13,711 nt of DNA. It comes from Bacteroidales bacterium. GTDB taxonomy: Bacteria > Bacteroidota > Bacteroidia > Bacteroidales > JAAUTT01. The translations under genes and the position numbers were made by a program. Positions 1-5,853 of this stretch are shown here, piece after piece. Below the pieces are notes generated by a model, which ran no database searches, was not told the origin of the DNA, and worked only from the letters and a program-made list of their open reading frames with translations. Each line of letters starts with the position of its first letter. Position 1 is the stretch's first letter. The stretch lies in assembly GCA_025350365.1 (NCBI GenBank), contig JANXXY010000365.1:1-13711 (forward strand). The letters are read 5' to 3'.

Positions 1-8
1 TTGATATC

Positions 9-32
9 TCCCTAAAGTTCCCCGTTTAGGGA
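9..32 (-). terminator. Perfect 8-bp palindrome after gpsA, likely terminator or dispersed hairpin
   Basis: Arms TCCCTAAA (9-16) and TTTAGGGA (25-32) are perfect inverted repeats around an 8-base GC-rich loop. It lies 25 bases beyond the gpsA stop codon, so it is well placed to end the lysS-gpsA transcript on the minus strand. No long T run follows, so it could instead be one copy of a dispersed intergenic palindrome. Its role is inferred from position and symmetry only. Confidence 0.5.
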
Positions 33-57
33 TTAGAAATTCACTTGATTCCTGAAT

Positions 58-1053
58 CTATTTAAATGTTTCGGTTAAAATCTTCATTTCTATTACTGGC
101 GATATTTTTTCGTACAGAATATTATATACCGCATCGGTAATGGGCATTTTCACTTTTCGATTTTTATTAATCTCCTTAATACAAGCAACCGCATAATAAC
201 CTTCGGCAACCATATTCATTTCCAGTTGGGCCGTTTTTACGGAATATCCTTTCCCTATCATTGTTCCAAAAGTACGATTACGACTAAATTGTGAATAACA
301 TGTTACCAGAAGATCGCCCAGATAGGCCGAATTACTAGCCTTGCGCTTGCTGGCATAGGTTTGCTCCATAAAACGCTTTATCTCTTTATACCCATTGGAT
401 ATCAATACGGCAAGGAAATTGTCGCCATAACCCAGTCCATGGGCTATTCCGGCTGCAATGGCAATAATATTTTTCAACACCGAAGCATATTCAATGCCAT
501 AAATATCTTTGGATAATACCGTTTTAATATACCTGCATTGAAGGTTATCCGCCATAAACCTGGCGTTTTGTTCGTCTTTGCACGCAACGGTGAGGTACGA
601 TAACCTTTCAAGTGCAACCTCTTCCGCATGACAGGGACCTGATATAATCCCAATATTATCGAAGGGAATTTTATAATGTTGATTGAAATATTCGGCTACA
701 GTGAGGTTGTCACCGGGCACAATTCCTTTGATGGCCGAGATGATAAACTTACCTTCAAAACTTTCTTTTATGGAAGCAAGAGCATCTTTAAGGAAGGCAG
801 CCGGGATGGCCAATATTAAAATGTCGGAATGTTTGATGGTATCATCAAGATTATCAGAAATTTTAAGCTTATCAATTTCGAAGATAACTGAGCTCAAATA
901 CTTCGGGTTGCTATGGTTTTTCTTGATGAACTTTACAGTTTCAACATTTCGGATGTACCAATTAAGTGAAGTTACATTATTCAGCAATACTTTAACCAGA
1001 GCTGTTGCCCAACTTCCACTTCCTATGACACCAATTCGGGAATGTTCATTCAT
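58..1053 (-). CDS. gpsA: NAD(P)-dependent glycerol-3-phosphate dehydrogenase
   Basis: This cytosolic enzyme interconverts dihydroxyacetone phosphate and sn-glycerol 3-phosphate and so supplies the backbone of membrane phospholipids. The 331-residue length is normal for the family. The N-terminal Rossmann motif is IGVIGSGSWATAL (residues 7-19), with alanine where GxGxxG would have its last glycine, as is common in GpsA. Further family blocks are SAIKG near residue 108, SGPCHAEE near 138, the catalytic-lysine block LKNIIAIAAGIAHGLGYGDN near 193, and GDLLVTCYSQFSRNRTFG near 247. The ATG at 1053 gives the complete Rossmann strand with only six residues before it. No Shine-Dalgarno is visible, as usual in Bacteroidota. 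It lies 103 bases downstream of lysS on the same strand, so co-transcription is plausible. Identification is secure from the family motifs. Confidence 0.96.
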   Translation of the reverse strand: MNEHSRIGVIGSGSWATALVKVLLNNVTSLNWYIRNVETVKFIKKNHSNPKYLSSVIFEIDKLKISDNLDDTIKHSDILILAIPAAFLKDALASIKESFEGKFIISAIKGIVPGDNLTVAEYFNQHYKIPFDNIGIISGPCHAEEVALERLSYLTVACKDEQNARFMADNLQCRYIKTVLSKDIYGIEYASVLKNIIAIAAGIAHGLGYGDNFLAVLISNGYKEIKRFMEQTYASKRKASNSAYLGDLLVTCYSQFSRNRTFGTMIGKGYSVKTAQLEMNMVAEGYYAVACIKEINKNRKVKMPITDAVYNILYEKISPVIEMKILTETFK

Positions 1054-1156
1054 TTTATTAAGTCGTAAGTATTAAAGTCGGCAGGCCGGATCAAAAAATA
1101 AATAGGACACAATGCTAGGACGACACAAAGTATAATGCCTATTGCCTGATGTTATT

Positions 1157-2881
1157 TTATTGCTCTACCCATTTTTTCACATCGTCCATGGTGGGATTGG
1201 CAAGCCCAAGCTTATTCTTTTTATTGAATCCGCAAAGGTCGTTAAAAAGCTTGCCGGCACTCGATTGTTTTAGGTTTTCAATTTTTGTGAAGCCCAATTT
1301 TTGAAGAACCGGAATCCATTCAACCGCGATTCCCAGATCAGTGTAAGCAGAGGCATCGTCAAGCTTTGCTTTTTTCTCGGGACGCATCTGCGGGAAGAAG
1401 AGCACATCCTGAATGGATACCTGGTTGGTCATAATCATGGTTAAACGATCAATTCCAATGCCCATGCCAGATGTTGGGGGCATTCCGTATTCCAGTGCAC
1501 GAACAAAGTCATAGTCGATAAACATGGCCTCGTCGTCGCCTTTTTCTGAAAGCGCAAGCTGGTCCTTAAACCGCTCGTATTGATCAATCGGATCGTTTAA
1601 TTCAGTGTAAGCATTGCACAATTCTTTGCCATTCACCATTAGCTCAAAGCGCTCGGTAAGCTCCGGATTGGTACGGTGCTTTTTGCAAAGCGGAGACATT
1701 TCAACCGGATAATCGATAACAAATGTTGGTTGAATGAAATGAGGCTCACATTTTTCTCCGAATATTTCATCAATCAGCTTGCCTTTGCCCATCGAAGGCA
1801 TTAATTCAATTTCAAGACTTTTACAAACCTCCCGAAGTTGATTTTCATCCATACCGTTAATATCAATGCCCGTATATTCTTTAATCGCATCAATCATGGT
1901 GATCCGGCGGAAAGGACGTTTAAAATCGATTACCTTATCGCCAAAGATAACCTGCGTGGTGTTATGCAATGCAAGGGCGACACGTTCAATCATCTCTTCG
2001 GTAAAATCCATCATCCAGTTGTAGTCCTTGTAGGCCACATATATTTCCATAACGGTAAACTCCGGATTGTGAGTGCGATCCATACCTTCGTTACGGAAAT
2101 CCTTAGAGAACTCATACACTCCTTCGAACCCTCCAACAATAAGACGTTTTAAATACAACTCGTTGGCAATTCGCAGGTAAAGGGGCATATCGAGTGCATT
2201 ATGATGAGATATAAAAGGACGTGCCGTGGCTCCTCCCGGGATAGGTTGCAAAATAGGCGTTTCCACCTCCAGATATCCTTTGGAATTGAACATCTCGCGC
2301 ATGGTATTGATAATCATGGCACGTTTAATAAAAACATCCTTTATGGAGGGGTTGACAATTAAATCGACGTAACGTTGGCGATACCGTTGTTCAGGATCGG
2401 TAAAGGCATCGAATATCTGTCCGTCTTTTTCTTTCACAATTGGCAATGGACGAATGGATTTGCTCAACACTTTCAGTTCATGCACATGAATGGAAATTTC
2501 ACCCATTTGAGTAGTAAACACATACCCTGTAACACCAATAATATCACCGATATCGAGTAACTTTTTAAATACGGTATTGTAGAGTGTTTTGTCCTCGCCC
2601 GGGCAGATATCATCGCGTTTAATATAGATCTGAATGCGCCCGGTTTGATCTTGAATTTCAGCAAATGAAGCGCTTCCCATAATACGGCGGTTCATCACAC
2701 GACCGGCAACGGAAACTTCCTGATAATTATTTAATTCGGGTTTATATTGGTCGAGAATTTCCTTGTTTGAAACGTTTACCTCATAAGCTTCGGCAGGGTA
2801 TGGGTTAATTCCAAGTTTGCGCATTTCGTCGAGCGAGTTACGGCGAAAAATCTCTTGTTCACTAAGTTCTGAAAGGTTCAT
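1157..2881 (-). CDS. lysS: Lysyl-tRNA synthetase, class II, with C-terminal extension
   Basis: It charges tRNA-Lys with lysine in the cytosol. The order is an N-terminal helix, an OB-fold anticodon-binding domain (about residues 55-145, with VAGRVMNRRIMGSASFAEIQ), and then the class II catalytic domain. Motif 2 contains the invariant FRNEG (residues 262-266) followed by MDRTHNPEFTVMEIY. Motif 3 contains GMGIGIDRLTMIM, ending at LFFPQMRPE near residue 502. The protein has 574 residues, about 70 more than the E. coli enzyme (505). The extra part begins after motif 3 and ends in KKWVEQ, with a segment resembling a small helical (helix-hairpin-helix-like) module. The ATG at 2881 is the natural start, just before the usual charged N-terminal helix. 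A divergent sigma-factor remnant starts 147 bases away on the other strand. The identification is secure; the role of the extension is not known to me. Confidence 0.97.
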   Translation of the reverse strand: MNLSELSEQEIFRRNSLDEMRKLGINPYPAEAYEVNVSNKEILDQYKPELNNYQEVSVAGRVMNRRIMGSASFAEIQDQTGRIQIYIKRDDICPGEDKTLYNTVFKKLLDIGDIIGVTGYVFTTQMGEISIHVHELKVLSKSIRPLPIVKEKDGQIFDAFTDPEQRYRQRYVDLIVNPSIKDVFIKRAMIINTMREMFNSKGYLEVETPILQPIPGGATARPFISHHNALDMPLYLRIANELYLKRLIVGGFEGVYEFSKDFRNEGMDRTHNPEFTVMEIYVAYKDYNWMMDFTEEMIERVALALHNTTQVIFGDKVIDFKRPFRRITMIDAIKEYTGIDINGMDENQLREVCKSLEIELMPSMGKGKLIDEIFGEKCEPHFIQPTFVIDYPVEMSPLCKKHRTNPELTERFELMVNGKELCNAYTELNDPIDQYERFKDQLALSEKGDDEAMFIDYDFVRALEYGMPPTSGMGIGIDRLTMIMTNQVSIQDVLFFPQMRPEKKAKLDDASAYTDLGIAVEWIPVLQKLGFTKIENLKQSSAGKLFNDLCGFNKKNKLGLANPTMDDVKKWVEQ

Positions 2882-2925
2882 TTATTAAAAATTTCTGTAA
2901 ACCTACATGATTTTTCCCTAAGTCA

Positions 2926-2956
2926 CAAATAAGAGAGGTTAATGTGCAGGGCAAAA
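2926..2956 (-). promoter_or_regulatory. Candidate Bacteroidota-type promoter for lysS
   Basis: Reading the minus strand, TTTTG (2956-2952) is followed after 18 bases by CTTATTTG (2933-2926). This resembles the Bacteroidota -33 (TTTG) and -7 (TAnnTTTG) elements with TA replaced by CT. It lies about 45 bases upstream of the lysS start codon. Because the -7 box is imperfect, the call rests on spacing and position. Confidence 0.35.
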
Positions 2957-3028
2957 GTTATTGTATTATTTAGTTTATTTACAAAATAAAACTCTTCTTT
3001 TAACAAACCTACCCTTTATGTTATATTA

Positions 3029-3250
3029 ATGAATAGTTACCCAATTTCGGATGAGTCGTTATTTTCAAAAATTAAAGAAGATAATACCTATGCATTTAAT
3101 ACTTTATTTACTAAATTTTATAAGTCGCTCTGCTATTATGCAAATAAAATTTCTGGAAAGCCCGAAAAAGCCGACGATATTGTTCAGGAATTGTTTATTC
3201 GTATCTGGGAAACAGGTTGACAATCCATATAGGGAAATCAGTTAAATCAA
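3029..3250 (+). pseudogene. ECF sigma factor remnant: region 2 only, frameshifted and truncated
   Basis: The intact first 60 or so residues are a classic Bacteroidota ECF (FecI/RpoE-like) sigma region 2: FSKIKEDNTYAFNTLFTKFY, then LCYYANKISG, then DDIVQELFIRIWE. The frame stops at TGA 3218-3220. Adding one A to the AAA at 3210-3212 restores ENRLTIHIGKSVKS, which is what the family has next (ENR..., then ...SLKAYL). The similarity then ends near 3250 and a stop follows at once. So one base has been lost and the rest of the gene (end of region 2, linker, region 4) is gone. Such factors usually sit beside an anti-sigma FecR and a TonB receptor; neither is intact here, though a TonB receptor fragment lies 530 bases away. 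A sequencing error could explain the lost base, but not the missing C-terminal half. Confidence 0.82.
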
Positions 3251-3262
3251 ATTTGTGTCAAC
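3216..3262. repeat. 7-bp inverted repeat bracketing the fusion point of two broken genes
   Basis: GTTGACA (3216-3222) and TGTCAAC (3256-3262) are exact inverted repeats 33 bases apart. They enclose the place where similarity to the sigma factor ends (about 3250). They could be the ends of a mobile-element scar or a recombination relic. Seven base pairs can also arise by chance, so this is only a pointer. Confidence 0.25.
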
Positions 3263-3508
3263 AAATGTAGGATAAACCTGAGCGTGAAAAAATTGAATGA
3301 TTTTCCCTGAATTTATGGTAAGTACGATTCCATTATTTACGGTAACATCGCCGGTTACTTTTATGGTATCGGCGCTCCAGGTTGTATTTGCTGAAATAAT
3401 CCCGCTAACTGAAATGTTTGTTGCATGGCTTATAATTAAGCTTGAGCAGGTAAAAACCAGAACAAGGATAATCTTACTGATAACTAATTTAGACAGAAAC
3501 AGTTTCAT
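3242..3508 (-). pseudogene. N-terminal remnant of an exported beta-helix-like surface protein
   Basis: The frame starts with a typical signal peptide (MKLFLSK, then a hydrophobic run VISKIILVLVFTCSSLII). It continues with NISVSGIISANTTWSADT and IKVTGDVTVNNGIVLTINSG, the opening strands of a right-handed parallel beta-helix common in large T9SS-exported Bacteroidota proteins. Those proteins normally run to several hundred residues, but here recognisable sequence ends after KIIQF (about 3290). About 15 unrelated residues and a stop follow, against the tail of the sigma remnant on the other strand. The two broken genes therefore face each other, which suggests a deletion or inversion joined them. 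The fragment might still make a short secreted peptide, but a decayed gene is more likely. Confidence 0.7.
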
Positions 3509-3583
3509 AAAAATAGTTAAGTTATTGTTTAATGAATTTTGATTGCACTAAAGAGAATAAGAATAAAGAAATGTGATAATAGC

Positions 3584-3616
3584 AACTCTGCCAAGGCCTT
3601 CAACCCTGGCAGGGTT
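3584..3616. repeat. Palindromic intergenic repeat
   Basis: AACTCTGCCA (3584-3593) and TGGCAGGGTT (3607-3616) are inverted repeats with one mismatch. The right half also folds on itself, as AACCC, TGGCA, GGGTT (3602-3616). GC-rich nested palindromes of this kind are common between genes of Bacteroidota and may act as terminators or be dispersed repeats. It lies behind the 5' end of the truncated beta-helix gene, among the remnants. Confidence 0.5.
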
Positions 3617-3643
3617 AAATAATTTGTTTGTAATATATAACCT

Positions 3644-3778
3644 TTATTTTCTAAAACTAACATATGTTGTTAAAAAACCTTCGTTGGTGAGCTGGCTCTT
3701 TTCCAAGTCGTCGAGTATGTCTAATTCCTCGCAGATGAGACGGGTTAACTTTTCTATTTGGCCAGTTGCCGATACTCG
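3644..3778 (-). pseudogene. Unrecognised C-terminal coding remnant (about 44 residues)
   Basis: On the minus strand an open frame with protein-like composition reads QIEKLTRLICEELDILDDLE, then KSQLTNEGFLTTYVSFRK, and ends in a stop at 3646-3644. It has no start codon and is closed upstream by TAA at 3781-3779. The charged, leucine-rich helical pattern looks like the tail of a real protein, but I do not recognise the family. The opposite-strand frame over the same bases is serine-rich and looks like a shadow. The TonB receptor fragment begins immediately beyond it. It is best read as one more truncated gene end in this decayed stretch. Confidence 0.35.
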
Positions 3779-3780
3779 TT

Positions 3781-3846
3781 AGCCCTAGTATTGAACCTCG
3801 CATTAGTTTGAATTATAGGTTATCGCAAAATTCAGCAATTAAAGGG
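3781..3846 (+). pseudogene. Internal fragment of a TonB-dependent receptor barrel
   Basis: The frame reads SPSIEPRISLNYRLSQNSAI and then KG. This matches, position by position, a conserved barrel stretch of Bacteroidota TonB-dependent receptors (S-I/L-E-P-R-I/L-S-L-x-Y-x-L-x-x-x-S-x-I-K). The expected continuation (a tyrosine/asparagine-rich strand) is absent. After residue KG the frame runs on into unrelated sequence to a stop at 3937-3939. There is no start, plug domain or C-terminal strand. Receptors of this class import siderophores or glycans through the outer membrane and are often controlled by ECF sigma factors like the remnant at 3029, so the two may come from one lost locus. The identification is from memory of the motif, over only 22 residues. 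Confidence 0.5.
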
Positions 3847-3860
3847 AAATCTATTTTCGA

Positions 3861-3891
3861 TGCCGCAGGCCACTCTTTACGAAAAGCGGCA
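3861..3891. repeat. Inverted repeat in a GC-richer island
   Basis: TGCCGC (3861-3866) and GCGGCA (3886-3891) are exact inverted repeats 19 bases apart. They lie inside a stretch (3847-3925) that is richer in G and C than its surroundings and fits neither flanking gene fragment. It may be a piece of a dispersed repeat. From here to the next gene at 4126 I see only AT-rich sequence with weak symmetry (AACTT and AAGTT near 4014-4033) and no convincing promoter. Confidence 0.3.
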
Positions 3892-4125
3892 GGAGGGCTC
3901 GATACGAGGGTTTTAAATAGCCGACATTTAGTTTTCTAAAAAAGATAAGCCATATCACCATTTAATAATGATGAATATCACTACTTATAAAAAAAACAGG
4001 CTTAAATAATGCTTAACTTCAATTAAGTTTTAATACTATTCATTTTATCATGATTAGGTGGTTTGACTAACGTGAATAATAACTAAAAGTTTATCGAGGC
4101 CACAATTCATTAATGAAACACAGAA

Positions 4126-4902
4126 ATGTTTAAAGTTTTTGCACATCAAATATCCGATAGTATTGATCTTGAATCGTTTGCGGCAGCCTATTCTGCCGAG
4201 TTAATTTATTCAGATCATATCGAATTATTTTATGAAGCAGGTACAGAAATATATATATCTGTGTTTAAGTACGGTGTTGCCTGTTTTTTTAATTGTGATA
4301 ACGATAAAATAAGTGAGTTTATAAAATTAATATCAAACCATTGTAATTATTTCGACGATAGTGAACTAGCTAAAGAATATCACATAGAAACCCAAGGAGA
4401 GGAATTAAAATTCGGTTTTAATAAAGCTGAAATCTCATATTTTGATATTGATACCGCTAGGTTAGTTATGTTAAACATAGCACAGTCAGTTTCTCTCGAC
4501 TATTATTTTCAAAAAGGCAGGATTCTGTTGGAAGAAACCAATAAGCATACTTCTTTTTTGGAAAAGAGCGGGAAACTTGCCATTTCTGATAAAGACCTTA
4601 AGAGGTTTATTGGGAAAACTCATAATTTAAAGAATGATATCGTTGAAAACTTGCACATTCTTGATTCAGTACCAAATACCCGTCAGAATGATTATTTAAT
4701 AAAAATTGATTCTGAAATGAAAACGGCTCTTTTCATGGAGAAACGGTTCGACAATATTGACAAGGAATTGGAAATTATCCGCGAACATCTGGATTATTTC
4801 AGCAACTTAATCAACCATGGAAATAGTATGAAGCTTGAATGGATAGTAATTGTGCTACTGGCCATATTTGTTATAAACATTATAGTTAGCTATATAAGTT
4901 GA
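4126..4902 (+). CDS. RMD1/YagE (DUF155) family protein, copy 1
   Basis: This is a 258-residue member of the RMND1/Sif2-Sif3/YagE family (DUF155). The family is widespread in bacteria and yeast and includes the mitochondrial protein RMND1; its biochemical activity in bacteria is unknown. The family pattern is clear: the buried strand KYGVACFFN (about residues 48-56), the helix block LNIAQSVSLDYYFQKGRILLEET (about 116-138), and GKLAISDKDLKRFIGKTHNL. The C-terminal signature LEWIVIVLLAIFVINII forms one membrane helix (about 236-255). There is no signal peptide, so the bulk should lie in the cytosol, anchored by its tail. The ATG at 4126 is chosen because the ATG at 4113 is out of frame. A paralogue with the same layout follows after 74 bases; the first 87 residues are about 60 percent identical by eye. 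Confidence 0.85.
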   Translation: MFKVFAHQISDSIDLESFAAAYSAELIYSDHIELFYEAGTEIYISVFKYGVACFFNCDNDKISEFIKLISNHCNYFDDSELAKEYHIETQGEELKFGFNKAEISYFDIDTARLVMLNIAQSVSLDYYFQKGRILLEETNKHTSFLEKSGKLAISDKDLKRFIGKTHNLKNDIVENLHILDSVPNTRQNDYLIKIDSEMKTALFMEKRFDNIDKELEIIREHLDYFSNLINHGNSMKLEWIVIVLLAIFVINIIVSYIS

Positions 4903-4976
4903 ATGTATCGCTTTGATTATATGAATTATATATCAATCAATAAGTTAGCTGTTTAAAGTAAACTTAATTTTAATGC

Positions 4977-5759
4977 ATGTATAAAGTAACTGCAACCCAA
5001 ATATCTGACCATATTAATATAGACTCATTTCAATCGACCTATACTGCTGAACTTCTATATTCTAACTATTATGAGTTATTTTATGAAGTAGGTACGGAAC
5101 AGTATATTTCAATTTTAAAATATGGCGTTGTCTGTTTTTTAAATTCCGACGAAACAAAAACAAATGAATTTATTAAAGTAATTTCTAACCATTGCAGATA
5201 TTTCTATGATAGTGAGTTAAATAAAGAATATTACATTGAGCCTGATGCAACTGAAATAAAATTTGGTTTTAACAAAGCTGATCTCACCTATTGTGATATT
5301 GAAACCATGAGGCTGATTATGTTAAATGTATCCCAATCAGTTGCGCTGGACTACTATTTTCAAAAATCACGAATTCTTTTGGAAGAAACTAACAAACATA
5401 CCTCTGTTTTAGAAAAATACGGAAAGCTTGCCATTTCAGACAAAAACCTAAAAAAGTTTATTGGAAAAACCCTCAACCTTAAAAATCAAATAGTTGAAAA
5501 CCTGCACATTTTTGATTCAATTCCGGAAACCTGGCAAAGTGATTATTTAATCAAAATCGACATAGAATTGAAAAACGCATTATACATGGAAAAACGATCG
5601 GGAAATATTCATGAAGACCTCAAGATTATAAGGGAACATTTGGAATATTTCAGTGACATTATGCATCATAGCGCCAGCACGAAGCTTGAATTGATTGTGA
5701 TTGTTTTAGTATGTATTGAAGTGTTTGATATCATTTATAGAGGTTATATTATTAAATAA
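4977..5759 (+). CDS. RMD1/YagE (DUF155) family protein, copy 2
   Basis: This is a tandem paralogue of the preceding gene, with 260 residues and the same architecture. It has the strand KYGVVCFLN, the helix block LNVSQSVALDYYFQKSRILL, GKLAISDKNLKKFIGKT, and the C-terminal membrane helix LELIVIVLVCIEVFDII. This copy keeps the IEV core found in the family's C-terminal signature, which copy 1 has as IFV. The second half is better conserved between copies than the first, as expected if the coiled/helical half and membrane anchor form the shared scaffold. Such paired paralogues could form a hetero-oligomer, but that is inference. The ATG at 4977 is the only sensible in-frame start; ATG 4973 is out of frame. 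A hairpin follows the gene, suggesting the pair is one transcription unit. Confidence 0.85.
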   Translation: MYKVTATQISDHINIDSFQSTYTAELLYSNYYELFYEVGTEQYISILKYGVVCFLNSDETKTNEFIKVISNHCRYFYDSELNKEYYIEPDATEIKFGFNKADLTYCDIETMRLIMLNVSQSVALDYYFQKSRILLEETNKHTSVLEKYGKLAISDKNLKKFIGKTLNLKNQIVENLHIFDSIPETWQSDYLIKIDIELKNALYMEKRSGNIHEDLKIIREHLEYFSDIMHHSASTKLELIVIVLVCIEVFDIIYRGYIIK

Positions 5760-5795
5760 GAATAAATGGTAAGATTTGAAGATATTGATAATGAG

Positions 5796-5819
5796 ATTGG
5801 CTATAAAGCCAATATTTTG
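5796..5819 (+). terminator. Hairpin plus T-rich tail after the YagE-family pair
   Basis: ATTGGCT (5796-5802) and AGCCAAT (5807-5813) form a perfect 7-bp stem with an ATAA loop, followed by ATTTTG. It lies 36 bases after the stop of the second YagE-family gene and 34 bases before the spike-like gene. It is a reasonable intrinsic terminator or partial attenuator separating the two pairs. The short T tract makes it weak. Confidence 0.45.
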
Positions 5820-5853
5820 AATTAAAACTACTAAGCAAATAGATATTAAAATT

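Noticed and set aside
683..1075. Plus-strand open frame opposite gpsA
   Set aside because: It lies wholly antisense to a secure gene and its composition is that of a shadow frame.
1115..1140. Separate gpsA promoter at the minus-strand TATACTTTG
   Set aside because: The spacing inside the -7 box is wrong and no -33 TTTG lies upstream, so read-through from lysS is simpler.
1838..2664. Open frames opposite and within lysS (1838-2152, 2375-2560, 2473-2664)
   Set aside because: They overlap conserved lysS motifs in other frames and resemble no family.
3573..3782. Plus-strand 69-residue open frame
   Set aside because: It is serine-rich and antisense to the more protein-like minus-strand remnant, and it runs through the palindromic repeat.
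3644..3921. A single minus-strand gene with two frameshifts spanning 3644-3921 (joining the pieces ending EFCDNL, EYRQLAK and SFRK)
   Set aside because: The pieces join neatly if two bases are added, but this reading lies antisense to the TonB receptor motif, which matches its family at every position. It is kept only as an alternative.
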